64,000 bases of DNA from CAKKQX01 sp963734595 (GCA_963734595.1 CAVTHV010000014.1:62001-126000); one strand, 5' to 3'; shown: positions 27,175 through 37,201, numbered from the stretch's first letter. Notes: generated by a model not told the origin, from the sequence alone. A program made the numbers and translations.

Positions 27175-28218
27175 TCAGTCATACGTGAAAATGCTGCCGA
27201 GCCGGTCGACGTTCTCGAGCGCCTTGCCCGAGCCGCGCACGACGCAGGTCAGCGGATCGTCGGCGACGATGACCGGCAGCCCGGTCTCCTCCATCAGCAG
27301 GCGGTCGATGTCGCGCAGCAGCGCGCCGCCGCCGGTCAGCACCATGCCCTTTTCGGCGATGTCCGCCGCGAGTTCGGGCGGCGTCTGCTCGAGCGCGGAC
27401 TTGACGGCGCTGACGATGCTGTTCAGCGGGTCGGTGAGCGCCTCGAGAATTTCGTTGCTGGAAATGGTGAAGCTGCGCGGGATGCCCTCGGCGAGATTGC
27501 GTCCCTTGACTTCCTTTTCGCGCACTTCGGAGCCCGGGAAGGCGGAGCCGATTTCCTTCTTGATCTGCTCGGCGGTGGTCTCGCCGATCAGCATGCCGTA
27601 GTTGCGGCGGATGTAGTTGATGATGGCTTCGTCGAACTTGTCGCCGCCGACGCGCACCGATCCCTTGTAAACGAGACCGCCCAGCGCGATCACGCCGACT
27701 TCGGTGGTGCCGCCGCCGATGTCGACCACCATCGAGCCGGTGGCTTCGCCGACCGGCAGATCGGCGCCGATGGCCGCCGCCATCGGCTCTTCGATCAGAT
27801 AGACCCGGCTCGCGCCCGCGCCGATCGCGGATTCGCGGATCGCGCGGCGCTCGACCTGGGTGGAGCCGCACGGCACGCAGATGATGATGCGCGGGCTGGG
27901 TTTGAAAAAACGCGAGTCGTGCACTTTCTTGATGAAGTGCTTGAGCATCTGCTCGGTGACGGTGAAATCGGCGATCACGCCGTCTTTCATCGGGCGGATC
28001 GCGGTGATGTTGCCGGGCGTGCGGCCGAGCATCTGCTTCGCCGCGAGGCCGACCTCCTGGATCACTTTCTTGCCGTTGGGGCCGCCTTCCTGGCGGATCG
28101 CCACCACCGAGGGTTCGTCGAGCACGATGCCTTTGCTGCGCACGTAGATCAGCGTGTTGGCGGTGCCGAGGTCGATCGCGAGATCGTCGTTGAAGTAGTT
28201 GCTTAAGAAACCGAACAT
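27175..28218 (-). CDS. mreB: Actin-like rod shape protein MreB
   Basis: A complete 347-residue bacterial actin that organises the elongasome under the inner membrane. The phosphate-1 loop is DLAIDLGTANTLIYV; ATPase motifs VVDIGGGTTEVGVIA and VLTGGGALLRDIDRLL are present. It heads the mreBCD-mrdA-rodA-rlpA cluster and is divergent from gatC across about 95 bases, the usual betaproteobacterial arrangement. Confidence 0.97.
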   Translation of the reverse strand: MFGFLSNYFNDDLAIDLGTANTLIYVRSKGIVLDEPSVVAIRQEGGPNGKKVIQEVGLAAKQMLGRTPGNITAIRPMKDGVIADFTVTEQMLKHFIKKVHDSRFFKPSPRIIICVPCGSTQVERRAIRESAIGAGASRVYLIEEPMAAAIGADLPVGEATGSMVVDIGGGTTEVGVIALGGLVYKGSVRVGGDKFDEAIINYIRRNYGMLIGETTAEQIKKEIGSAFPGSEVREKEVKGRNLAEGIPRSFTISSNEILEALTDPLNSIVSAVKSALEQTPPELAADIAEKGMVLTGGGALLRDIDRLLMEETGLPVIVADDPLTCVVRGSGKALENVDRLGSIFTYD

Positions 28219-28313
28219 TAGCTCTTCCGGGTAAAGGAAATGGCACTGCGTATTAATTAGTCGATTATGATACCCTATGCTGCTCCGATTTTTAAAGGTT
28301 TTTGCAGGGAATT

Positions 28314-28602
28314 ATGGCGCTGACTCTCGATGAAGTGAGACGTGTTGCACATCTGGCGCGGATCGCGGTCGATGACGCCGAAGCGCAGGCCGCGCTCGGC
28401 CAGCTCTCGGATATTTTCGGGCTGATCGAGGAGATGCAGGCGGTCGACGTCACCGGCATCGAGCCGATGTCCCACGCGCAGGACATCATGCTGCGCTTGC
28501 GCGACGACGCGGCCATCGAGCCGGACCAGCACGCGCTGTTCCAGTCGATCGCGCCGCAGGTCGAAGCCGGATCTTTATCTCGTTCCCAAGGTCATCGAGT
28601 AG
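28314..28602 (+). CDS. gatC: Glutamyl-tRNA(Gln) amidotransferase subunit C, one +1 shift
   Basis: Small subunit of the GatCAB complex that converts Glu-tRNA(Gln) and Asp-tRNA(Asn) to the amidated forms. The text LTLDEVRRVAHLARIAVDDA and VTGIEPMSHAQDIMLRLRDD is typical. The frame breaks near 28573; removing one T gives EAGLYLVPKVIE and the stop at 28600. Start at 28314 follows CAGGGA. gatA begins 65 bases later. Confidence 0.93.
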
Positions 28603-28667
28603 AGGGTAGAACCCGAGGCTCTGGAGGGCGTTGCCCTCCGCCCCTCGCCCTTCCTTCTTCACCCAGA

Positions 28668-30124
28668 ATGTTCAACGCCACGATCAAAAGCCTGTCCGCC
28701 GAGCTCGCCGCCAAGAAGCTGTCCAGCGTCGAGATCTGCCAATATTTTCTCAATAGAATCAATGGACTAGGTAAAAAATACAACTGCTTTATCACGGTCG
28801 ACGCGGAGAAAAGCCTGGCCCAGGCGCGGGCGGCGGACGCGTTGCGCGCCGCCGGCAGGGCGCAGCCGCTGACCGGGGTGCCGATCGCGCAAAAGGACAT
28901 TTTCTGCGCCAAAGGGTGGCTGACCACCTGCGGTTCCAGGATGCTGTCGAATTTCGTCTCGCCGTACGACGCCCATGTGGTCGGGCAGCTGAACGCAGCC
29001 GGCGCGGTCACGATCGGCAAGACCAATATGGACGAGTTCGCGATGGGCTCGTCCAACGAGACTTCCTATTACGGCCCGGTGCAAAACCCGTGGGATGTCA
29101 CGACCGTGCCCGGCGGCAGTTCCGGCGGGTCGGCGGCGGCGGTCGCTGCGCGGCTCGCGCCGGCGGCGACCGGCACCGATACCGGCGGCTCGATCCGCCA
29201 GCCGGCGGCATTGACCGGCATCTCGGGGCTCAAGCCGACCTACGGCGTGGTGTCGCGCTACGGCATGATCGCGTTCGCCTCCAGCCTCGACCAGGGCGGG
29301 CCGATGGCGCGCACGGCCGAAGACCTGGGGCTGATGCTCAACGTGATGGCGGGATTCGATGCGCGCGATTCGACCAGCCTGGAACGCGAGCCCGAAGACT
29401 ATACCCGCGATCTCGCGCGGCCGGTCGCCGGACTGCGGATCGGTTTGCCGAAGGAGTTTTTCGCGGCGGGCCTGGCGCCGGACGTGGCGAAGGCGGTCGA
29501 GGAAGCGATTGCCCAATACCGCAAACTCGGTTGCGAGGTGGTCGAGGTCGCGCTGCCCAACATGGCGCTGTCGGTGCCGGTGTATTACGTGCTGGCGCCG
29601 GCGGAAGCGTCGAGCAACCTCGCGCGTTTCGACGGCGTGCGCTACGGCTACCGCGCTCCCGAATATGCCGATCTCGTCGACATGTACAAGAAAACCCGCG
29701 CCCAGGGTTTCGGCGCGGAAGTGAAACGCCGCATCCTGATCGGCACCTACGTGCTGTCGCACGGCTATTACGACGCCTATTACATCCAGGCGCAGAAGCT
29801 GCGGCGGCTGATCGCGCGGATTTCACCGAAGCCTTCAAAAAATGCGACGTCATCATGGGCCCGACCAGTCCGACCACGGCGTTCAGGCTGGGCGAGAAAG
29901 CCGGCGACCCGGTGCAGATGTATCTGTCCGACATCTACACCATCGCGGTCAACCTGGCGGGGCTGCCCGGCATGTCGATCCCGTGCGGCTTCGACGGCAA
30001 GGGCCTGCCGGTGGGGCTGCAGATCATCGGCAATTATTTCCGCGAGGCGCAGATGCTCAACGTCGCGCACCAGTATCAGCTCGCGACGGACTGGCATATG
30101 CGCGCACCGAAAGGCATTGATTGA
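28668..30124 (+). CDS. gatA: Glutamyl-tRNA(Gln) amidotransferase subunit A, one shift
   Basis: Amidase subunit that releases ammonia from glutamine. The Ser-cisSer-Lys centre is visible: Lys in PIAQKDIF, cis-Ser and nucleophile in VPGGSSGGSAAAVAA and GTDTGGSIRQPAAL. The frame breaks near 29815 in a GC-alternating run and resumes at ADFTEAFKKCDVIMGPTSPT. The stop TGA (30122) is formed by the first bases of a CCGCCAAG element (TTGAACCGCC). Confidence 0.95.
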
Positions 30125-30297
30125 ACCGCCAAGGCCGCCAAGCACGCCAAGAATTACGAATTAAGCAAAGCCGTACATTGAATGATCGATAAAACGCAGC
30201 GTATTTGCGAAGAACATATATCAGGTGTTATTCGCGCGGATCGTATGTCTTTGATCAGTTATTTTCTTGGCGTGCTTGGCGGCCTTGGCGGCTAAAT
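30121..30297. repeat. MITE-like element with 28-bp terminal inverted repeats between gatA and gatB
   Basis: The left end (30126-30153, CCGCCAAGGCCGCC then AAGCACGCCAAGAA) is repeated as an exact reverse complement at 30265-30292. The core is about 110 bases, AT-richer than its surroundings, and has no ORF. The left tip provides the gatA stop codon and the right tip ends 16 bases before the gatB start. It splits a gene pair that is normally tightly spaced. Confidence 0.8.
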
Positions 30298-30308
30298 AGG
30301 GTTTAACT

Positions 30309-31762
30309 ATGAAATGGGAAACCGTCATCGGGCTTGAAACCCACGCGCAGCTGTCGACGCGCTCGAAGATTTTTTCGGGCGCGGCGACCGCGTTCGGCGC
30401 GGCGCCCAACGCCCAGGCGTGCGCGGTGGACATCGCGCTGCCCGGCGTGCTGCCGGTGCTCAACCGCGGCGCGGTCGAGCGCGCGATCCGCTTCGGGCTC
30501 GCGGTCGGCGCCAAGATCAATCCGCCGCTCGATATTCGCGCGCAAGAATTATTTCTATCCCGACCTGCCCAAGGGCTACCAGATCAGCCAGTACGAACTG
30601 CCGATCGTCGAGGGCGGCACGCTGACGATCCTCATCGAGGGCGGGGAAAAGACCGTGCAGCTGACGCGCGCGCATCTCGAAGAAGACGCCGGCAAGTCGC
30701 TGCACGAGGACTTTCACGGCACGACCGGCATCGATCTGAACCGCGCCGGCACGCCGCTGCTGGAAATCGTCACCGAGCCCGACATGCGGTCCGCCGCCGA
30801 GGCGGTCGCCTACGCCAAGGCGCTGCACGCGCTGGTGCGCTGGATCGACATCTGCGACGGCAACATGCAGGAGGGCTCGTTCCGCTGCGATGCCAACGTC
30901 TCGGTGCGGCCCGCGGGTTCCGACAAGCTCGGCACGCGCAGCGAGATCAAGAACCTGAATTCGTTCCGCTTCCTCGAGCGCGCGATCGAGTTCGAGGTGC
31001 GGCGCCAGATCGAGATGCTCGAAGACGGCGGCAGGATCGTGCAGGAAACCCGGCTCTACGATCCGGACCGCGACGAGACGCGCTCGATGCGCTCCAAGGA
31101 GGACGCGCACGATTATCGCTATTTCCCCGATCCGGATCTGCTGCCGCTGGAGGTTTCGGAGCAGTGGATCGGCGAAGTGCGCGCGGCGATGCCGGAGTTG
31201 CCGCAGGCGAAGCGCGAGCGCTTTGTCGCGCAATACGGGTTGACGCCGCATGACGCCGCGATGCTGACGGGCAGCCGGGAGATGGCCGATTATTTCGAGC
31301 AGGCGGCACAAGGCGCGGCCGGCGCACAGAGCGCAAAGCTGTGCGCCAACTGGATCGTCGGCGAACCTGAGCGCGCGGCTCAACGAATCAGGCCTGGAGA
31401 TCGCGGCGAGCAAAGTCGGACCCGGGGCGCTGCGCGGCCTCGTCGACCGCATCGCCGACGGCACCATTTCGGGCAAGATCGCCAAGGACGTATTCGACGC
31501 CATGTGGAGCGCCGAAGCCCGGGAAGAGAATGCGGCGGACCAGGTCATCGCCGCCAAAGGCCTGAAGCAGATTTCCGACAGCGGCGAAATCGAAAAAATC
31601 GTCGACCAGGTGATCGCCGCCAATCCGCAGCTGGTGGCGGATTACCGGGGCGGCAAGGAAAAGGCCTTCAACGCGCTGGTCGGCCAGGCCATGAAGGCGA
31701 CCAAGGGCAAGGCCAACCCGCAGCAGGTCAACGAAATTCTCAAGCGCAGACTGGCGGGCTGA
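30309..31762 (+). CDS. gatB: Glutamyl-tRNA(Gln) amidotransferase subunit B, two +1 shifts
   Basis: tRNA-binding kinase-like subunit of GatCAB. It starts MKWETVIGLETHAQLSTRSK and shows KNYFYPDLPKGYQISQYELP, EDAGKSLHEDFHGTTGIDLN, RCDANVSVRP and the C-terminal GatB/YqeY domain (SGLEIAASKVGPGALRGLVD to VNEILKRRLAG). The frame breaks near 30543 (one extra A; repaired gives FARKNYFYPD) and 31372 (one extra C; repaired gives GELSARLNESG). Confidence 0.95.
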
Positions 31763-31805
31763 ACGGCGCTGTCTGTGCAGCGCACGGTCCTGCGGGTCTG
31801 CCGCG

Positions 31806-32414
31806 CTATTTTTTCTGCGGGCTGCCCGCGGCGGCCGCCGGCGCCGGCGCCGGCGTCGTTGCGGTGGGCGGGAGGCCCTTCAGCTCGGCGAAGCGTTTCT
31901 TGTATTCAGCGTAGCGCGCGCGGATATCGCTTTGTTCCTTTTCCTTGGCGGCGATACTCTGTTCGACGCCCTTGCGATCGGTCGCATTTTTCAACGACAG
32001 CCGGAGCTGGTTGATCTGCAATTCGACGACCTGCAGGTCACGGTCGCGTTTGACGTCGATCTCCTTCTCGCTGGAGAAAGTGTTGACCAGCGCGGCATCC
32101 TGGCGTCTTTGCTCGGCAAGCCGCTTCTGCTCCTCGTCCTTCTTACGAGCGAGTTCCTGATCCTGTGTCTTGCGCTTCGCCAGATCGTCCGCCGAGTCCG
32201 TGGTCTTGCGGGTGATCCCGCGGCGGTCGAGTTCCTGGGTGGCGCTGGTCTGGTATTCGGGCGGCACCGTGTCGCCGCAGCCCACGATTTTTCCCGATTT
32301 GTCCTTCCAGCAGACGATCCGGCCCTTGGACTCGGCGGCGTTGGCGGCGGGCGCCAGCGCCAGAGCCAATGCCAGCAATGCTGCAGCAGCCGGTGCGCGC
32401 GTGGTGTTAAACAT
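31806..32414 (-). CDS. DUF4124-type periplasmic coiled-coil protein
   Basis: A 202-residue protein with signal peptide (AAAALLALALALAPAANA) and a short N-terminal DUF4124-like segment (KGRIVCWKDKSGKIVGCGDT, PPEYQ). A long charged helix follows (DLAKRKTQDQELARKKDEEQ and beyond) and an Ala/Pro/Thr tail. Function is unknown. The ATG overlaps the pyrE stop by 8 bases, so it is probably cotranscribed with pyrE. Confidence 0.75.
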   Translation of the reverse strand: MFNTTRAPAAAALLALALALAPAANAAESKGRIVCWKDKSGKIVGCGDTVPPEYQTSATQELDRRGITRKTTDSADDLAKRKTQDQELARKKDEEQKRLAEQRRQDAALVNTFSSEKEIDVKRDRDLQVVELQINQLRLSLKNATDRKGVEQSIAAKEKEQSDIRARYAEYKKRFAELKGLPPTATTPAPAPAAAAGSPQKK

Positions 32415-33059
32415 GAGCTGTGACTCCGTATTGTTTCCGATATTGTCCGACCGCCTCGAGGTCCGGTGCGCGGGCAGGATCCGTCCTCAGATAGTCCACC
32501 AGGTCGTCGAGCGTGGCAACGCTGATGACGGGAATGTCATATTTTTGCTGCACTTCCTGGATCGCCGACAGGGTCCCGGCGCCGCGCTCCATCCGGTCGA
32601 GCGCGACCACCACCCCGCACGGCACGGCGCCGCTGGCGTTGATGATGTCGAGCGACTCGCGCACCGCCGTGCCGGCGGAGATCGCGTCGTCGATGATCAA
32701 CACGCGCCCGCGGAGCGCGCGCGCCGATGATGTTGCCGCCTTCGCCGTGGTCCTTCGCTTCCTTGCGATTGAACGCGAAGGGCGCGTTGCGGCCGGACAG
32801 CGCGAGCGCGATGGCGACCGCCGAAACCAGCGGTATGCCTTTGTAGGCCGGGCCGAACAGCATGTCGAACGCCACGCCGGACGAGAGAATGGCTTTCGCG
32901 TAGAATTGCGCGAGCCTATGCAACGAGTCGCCGTCATTGAACAGGCCGGAATTGAAAAAATAGGGCGACAGCCTTCCCGGCCTTGGTCTTGAACTGGCCG
33001 AAGCTTACGGCCTTGTTGGCAATGGCAAACCGGATAAAATCCTGCCTGAAATCAGTCAT
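32407..33059 (-). CDS. pyrE: Orotate phosphoribosyltransferase, two shifts
   Basis: Joins orotate and PRPP to give OMP in pyrimidine synthesis. The N-terminus TDFRQDFIRFAIANKAVSFG and SPYFFNSGLFNDGDSL, the loop FNRKEAKDHGEGG and the PRPP site RVLIIDDAISAGTAVRES are visible. Breaks near 32970 (one extra base; repaired KAGKASPYFFN) and 32715. Start at 33059; xthA is divergent 36 bases away. Confidence 0.93.
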
Positions 33060-33094
33060 CGCTGCGCCGAAACCATTTAAACCCCCTTATTTCC

Positions 33095-33871
33095 ATGTTA
33101 CGCATTATCACGCTCAATCTCAACGGCGTTCGCTCGGCGGCCAGGAAAGGTTTCCTCGACTGGCTCGCCCGCAGCCGTGCCGATATCGTGTGCGTGCAGG
33201 AACTGAAGGCCCAGGCGGCCGACATGGCGGGCGACATGCTGGCCCCGGCAGGATTTCGCGGCTATTTTCATCACGCCGAGAAAAAGGGCTACAGCGGCGT
33301 CGGCCTTTACACCAGGCATGCGCCGGCCAAAGTGATCGAGGGCATCGGCATTGCCGACATCGACAGCGAAGGACGTTATCTGCGCGCGGATTTCGGCAAG
33401 CTGAGCGTGATCTCGGTCTATCTGCCGTCGGGTTCGAGTTCGGAAGAGCGGCAGCAGGTCAAGTTCCGTTTCATGGAGCGGTTTTTCCCTCACCTCAAAA
33501 AACTCCGGAACAGCGGCCGGGAAATCGTGCTGTGCGGCGACTGGAACATCGCGCACAAGGAGATCGACCTGAAAAACTGGCGCGGCAACCGCAAGAACTC
33601 GGGTTTTCTGCCCGAGGAGCGCGAATGGCTCACCCGGGTGTTCGACGAGTTGGGCTGGGTCGACGTGTTCCGCCGCGTCGATCCGCGCCCCGAACAATAC
33701 ACGTGGTGGTCGAACCGCGGCCAGGCCTGGGCCAAGAACGTGGGATGGCGCATCGATTATCACATCGCGACGGCGGGCCTTGCGGCGACGGCAAAACGCG
33801 TGGCGATCTACAAGGACGAAAGGTTTTCGGACCACGCCCCGCTGACGATCGACTATGACTACAAGCTGTAG
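33095..33871 (+). CDS. xthA: Exodeoxyribonuclease III
   Basis: A 258-residue endonuclease/exonuclease/phosphatase-fold AP endonuclease for base-excision repair. Metal and catalytic motifs are LNLNGVRSA, VQELK, GVGLYTR, CGDWNIAHKEIDLKN, the active-site Asp in NVGWRIDYHIA, and FSDHAPLTIDYDYKL at the end. The gene is intact. Divergent from pyrE, a frequent betaproteobacterial pairing. Confidence 0.95.
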   Translation: MLRIITLNLNGVRSAARKGFLDWLARSRADIVCVQELKAQAADMAGDMLAPAGFRGYFHHAEKKGYSGVGLYTRHAPAKVIEGIGIADIDSEGRYLRADFGKLSVISVYLPSGSSSEERQQVKFRFMERFFPHLKKLRNSGREIVLCGDWNIAHKEIDLKNWRGNRKNSGFLPEEREWLTRVFDELGWVDVFRRVDPRPEQYTWWSNRGQAWAKNVGWRIDYHIATAGLAATAKRVAIYKDERFSDHAPLTIDYDYKL

Positions 33872-33919
33872 CACGCGGGCGGTCGGGGCTCCGCGCGCGG
33901 CCAGCGGGGTGGCGCGCTG

Positions 33920-35185
33920 ATGGCCGCTTTGCCCGCTTCCGGCCGGCGCTCGTGGCGGAGCATGCTGGGCGATATTTTCAGCGGCCGCATGCTGGTGGCG
34001 CTGCTGATGGGGTTCGCTTCCGGGTTGCCGCTGCTGCTCACCGGATCGGTATTGCAGGCGTGGCTGAAGGACGGCGGCGTCGACCTCGCCAGCATCGGGC
34101 TGTTCGCTCTGGTCGGACTGCCCTATACGCTCAAGTTTTTGTGGTCGCCGCTGTTCGACCGCTACCTGCCGCCGCTGTTCGGCCGGCGGCGCGGGTGGTT
34201 GCTGGTGAGCCAGCTGGCGCTGGCGGGCGCGCTGTTTGCCCTGAGCTTTGCGCACCCTGCGCCAGGCCAGCTGTTATGGATCTCCGTTGCAGCATTATGG
34301 GTCGCGTTTTTTTCCGCGTCCCAGGACATCGTGGTCGACGCCTACCGGCGGGAGAGTCTGTCTGACGATGAACTCGGGCTGGGCTCGGCACTCTACGTCA
34401 ACGGCTACCGCATCGGCATGCTGCTCGCCGGCGGCGGCGGCCTGATCCTCGCCGACTGGATCTCGTTCGGGCCCATGTACCGGCTGATGGCGGTTGCGAT
34501 GGCGGCCTGCATCATCGTGACGCTGCTTGCGCCCGAGCCGCCGCTGCCCGAGGGCCGCCCCCGGACGCTGACCGAAGCGGTGTTCCTGCCGTTCCGCGAT
34601 TACTTCATGCGCGAGGGCGCGTGGCTGGCGCTCGCCTTCATTCTGCTCTACAAGATCGGCGACACCATGGCTTCGGCCATGACCACGCCTTTTTACCTTG
34701 ATCTCGGCTATACCAAGACCGAGATCGGAACCGTGGTCAAGATTTTCGGTTTCTGGGCGACCATCGCCGGCGGCACGCTCGGCGGCGTCTGGATCATGCG
34801 CATCGGCCTGAACCGGGCGCTGTGGCTGTTCGGCCTCGGCCAGATGTTGTCGACCCTGGGCTTCGTCGTGCTTGCGGGCCTTGCACCCAGCGACGTTGCG
34901 CTGGCAGCGGTGGTCGCGACCGAGAATCTGACGGCGGGGCTGGGGACTGCGGCATTCGTCGGGTTCATGGCCGCACTGACCGACCGTCGCTTCACGGCCA
35001 CGCAATACGCGCTGCTTTCCAGTCTGATGGGCGTGCCGCGCGTGCTCGCATCCGCGCCGACCGGCTGGCTCGCTGAAACGCTGGGCTGGCAGGGGTTTTT
35101 CCTGTTGTGCACGCTGATCGCGATCCCGGGCCTCGTGCTGCTGCGCTGGATCACGCGGCTTGCGGGGTCTGCTCCACGCTCCTAG
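33920..35185 (+). CDS. ampG: AmpG-like muropeptide permease (MFS)
   Basis: A 421-residue major facilitator with about 12 membrane segments, resembling AmpG. Useful segments are RMLVALLMGFASGLPLLLTG, VGLPYTLKFLWSPLFDRY, SASQDIVVDAYRRESL and MASAMTTPFYLDLGYTKTEI. AmpG imports GlcNAc-anhydroMurNAc peptides for cell-wall recycling. The gene is intact and follows xthA by 48 bases on the same strand; it converges on metW. Confidence 0.87.
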   Translation: MAALPASGRRSWRSMLGDIFSGRMLVALLMGFASGLPLLLTGSVLQAWLKDGGVDLASIGLFALVGLPYTLKFLWSPLFDRYLPPLFGRRRGWLLVSQLALAGALFALSFAHPAPGQLLWISVAALWVAFFSASQDIVVDAYRRESLSDDELGLGSALYVNGYRIGMLLAGGGGLILADWISFGPMYRLMAVAMAACIIVTLLAPEPPLPEGRPRTLTEAVFLPFRDYFMREGAWLALAFILLYKIGDTMASAMTTPFYLDLGYTKTEIGTVVKIFGFWATIAGGTLGGVWIMRIGLNRALWLFGLGQMLSTLGFVVLAGLAPSDVALAAVVATENLTAGLGTAAFVGFMAALTDRRFTATQYALLSSLMGVPRVLASAPTGWLAETLGWQGFFLLCTLIAIPGLVLLRWITRLAGSAPRS

Positions 35186-35225
35186 AGCGGATTGCCGCGG
35201 TGTCTTGCCGGCGGTTCAGGCCGGG

Positions 35226-35828
35226 CTAACCGCCATTGCCAAAATGATAGACGGCCAGCGCGCCGAGCAGGTTCGGCCACTGACCGACGTTTTTGCCGCG
35301 CGTCAGCACCTTGCGTTCGACGATGCGGATCCTGCGCTCGCGGCAGAACCGCTCGAAATCCGCGATCGTGCACAGGTGCACGTTGGGCGTGTCGAACCAC
35401 TCATAGGGAAGGTTGTCCGATACCGGCATGTGGCCGCGGGCGATCTGCAGCCGGTTCTTCCAGTAGCCGAAATTCGGAAACGTGACGATGCCCTCGAGCC
35501 CGACGCGCAGCATCTCCTTCATGATGCGCTCGCTGTTCTTCATCGCCTGCAGGGTCTGCGACAGGATCACGTAGTCGAACGAATGGTCCTCGAAGTCCGA
35601 CAGGCCGCGCTCGAGGTCGCCCTGGATCACGTTCACGCCGTTCCTGACGCAGGCGAGTATGCTCGCGTCGTCGATCTCCACGCCGTAACCGGAAATGTCG
35701 CGCTGCGCTTTGAGGTAGCCGAGCAGCGTGCCGTCGCCGCAACCCAGGTCGAGCACGCGCGACCCCGGCCGCACCCATTCGGCGATCGCCGCAAAATCCG
35801 GACGCTGAATGCCGTTGCCGTTTCTCAT
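35226..35828 (-). CDS. metW: MetW methyltransferase-like protein
   Basis: A protein of about 200 residues with a SAM-binding fold (SRVLDLGCGDGTLLGYLKAQ) and the MetW signatures QGDLERGLSDFEDHSFDYVI, LSQTLQAMKN and TFPNFGYWKNR. MetW works with MetX in activating homoserine. The predicted start ATG at 35828 sits in GCATGAG, ideal for overlap with the metX stop. In the sequence as given metX reads through into metW without a stop; see findings. Confidence 0.92.
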   Translation of the reverse strand: MRNGNGIQRPDFAAIAEWVRPGSRVLDLGCGDGTLLGYLKAQRDISGYGVEIDDASILACVRNGVNVIQGDLERGLSDFEDHSFDYVILSQTLQAMKNSERIMKEMLRVGLEGIVTFPNFGYWKNRLQIARGHMPVSDNLPYEWFDTPNVHLCTIADFERFCRERRIRIVERKVLTRGKNVGQWPNLLGALAVYHFGNGG

Positions 35829-36981
35829 GCGGCCGTCTCCGTTTCCGATGCGGTCGAAGTAGGCCGCGACCAGGCGGTGATAGCGCGCGTCGTCGAGCAG
35901 GAACGCGTCGTGGCCGTGAGGCGCATCGATCTCCGCGTAGGTGACGTCGCTGCGGTTGTCCAGCAGCGCCGTGACGATTTCGCGCGAGCGTTCCGGCGAG
36001 AAGCGCCAGTCGGTCGTGAAGGAAATCACCAGGAAGCTCGCCGTGGCCGGCGCCAGCGCGCGCGTGAGGTTGCCGCCGTGCTCGAATGCCGGGTCGAAGT
36101 AATCGAGCACCTTGGTGATGCGCAGATAGGTGTTGGCGTCGAAATATTCCGCAAACTTGTCGGCCTGGTGGCGCAGATAGGATTCGATCTGGAATTCGGT
36201 GTCGAATGAATAGCCGAGCTTGCCGTGCTTCAGTTCCCGCCCGAACTTGTTCGCCATCTCGTCATCCGACAGATAGGTGATGTGACCGACCATGCGCGCG
36301 ACGCGCAGGCCGCGCTTGGGCGTCGACGCCGTGCTCGTAGTAGTCGCCGCCGTGGAAATCGGGGTCGGTGATGATCGCCTGGCGCGCGATTTCGTTGAAC
36401 GCGATGTTCTGCGCCGAGAGGTTGGGCGCGCAGGCGATCACCAGCGCGTGGCGCAGGCGCTCGGGATAGCTGATGGTCCACTGCAGCGCCTGCATCGCGC
36501 CGAGGCTGCCGCCCATCACCGCGGCGAACTGCCCGATGCCGAGCCGGTCGGCCAGCCGCGCCTGGCTCTCGACCCAGTCTTCGACCGTGACCACCGGGAA
36601 CTGCGCGCCCCACGGTTTGCCGGTTGCCGGGTTGATGCTCTTGCGGCCCGGTCGAGCCGTGGCAGCCGCCGAGATTGTTGACGCCGATCACGAAAAAACG
36701 GTCGGTGTCGACCGGCTTGCCGGGGCCGATCATGTTGTCCCACCAGCCGACATTCTCCGGATCGCCGGCATAGACGCCGGCGACGTGGTGCGAAGCGTTG
36801 AGCGCGTGGCAGACCAGCACCGCGTTCGAGCGGTCGCGGTTGAGCGTGCCGTAGGTTTCGTAGACGAGTTCGTAGCCGCCGATCACCGCGCCGCTCTTGA
36901 GCGTGATCGGCTCGGTCGAAGCTTCGCCGTCTGCGGCGCCACAATGCCGACTGACTGTCGGGTGTCGTCGTTTTGGTCCAT
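35825..36981 (-). CDS. metX: Homoserine O-acyltransferase MetX, several +1 shifts
   Basis: Alpha/beta hydrolase that transfers an acetyl or succinyl group to homoserine. Seen: SVGIVAPQ start, LKSGAVIGGYELVYETYGTL, VCHALNASHHVAGVYAG, NNLGGCHGSTGP, the nucleophile in VMGGSLGAMQALQW, and the Asp/His in DAPHGHDAFLL. Breaks near 36925, 36645 (extra G or C) and 36305 (extra A; repaired VAPKRGLRVARMVGH). A fourth, near 35842, would remove the stop and fuse it to metW. Expression is likely controlled by the SAM-II riboswitch and the hairpin directly before the start. Confidence 0.92.
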
Positions 36982-36992
36982 GCAAGTCAAAT

Positions 36993-37026
36993 AAAAAACC
37001 CGGTGTGCTTGCGCTGTCACCGGGTT
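36993..37026 (-). terminator. Intrinsic terminator hairpin just ahead of metX
   Basis: On the minus strand AACCCGGTG and CACCGGGTT form a perfect 9-bp stem around a 12-base loop, followed by a run of T (TTTTTTA). The T-run ends about 11 bases before the metX ATG, so it can abort metX transcription or block its ribosome site. It could also simply end ptsI transcription, but ptsI stops 175 bases earlier and the SAM-II aptamer lies between. Confidence 0.85.
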
Positions 37027-37043
37027 TGAGACTCTTCTGATAT

Positions 37044-37095
37044 CTCTTTAGCCGGATTTATTGCGCGCCCGCAAGCTGACATCAAATCGGCGCGT
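37044..37095 (-). promoter_or_regulatory. SAM-II riboswitch upstream of metX
   Basis: The minus strand reads ACGCGCCGATTTGATG, then GCTTGCGGGCGCGCAATAAAT, then CCGGCTAAAG. CGCGC pairs with GCGCG to form P1, and the GATTTGAT, AATAAAT and GCTAAA segments match the SAM-II pseudoknot core, nearly base for base with the known metX SAM-II. SAM-II binds SAM and lowers metX expression. Here it ends 18 bases before a terminator hairpin. Confidence 0.9.
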
Positions 37096-37201
37096 TAAAA
37101 CAACCTGTTACACGTTACCTTGGGAGAGGGCGCATTGTCAAATTTGCTTGTGGCGCCGGCAACAAGCGTCGGCCGCGCGGCTGCCCGCAATGCCGGCGGG
37201 C

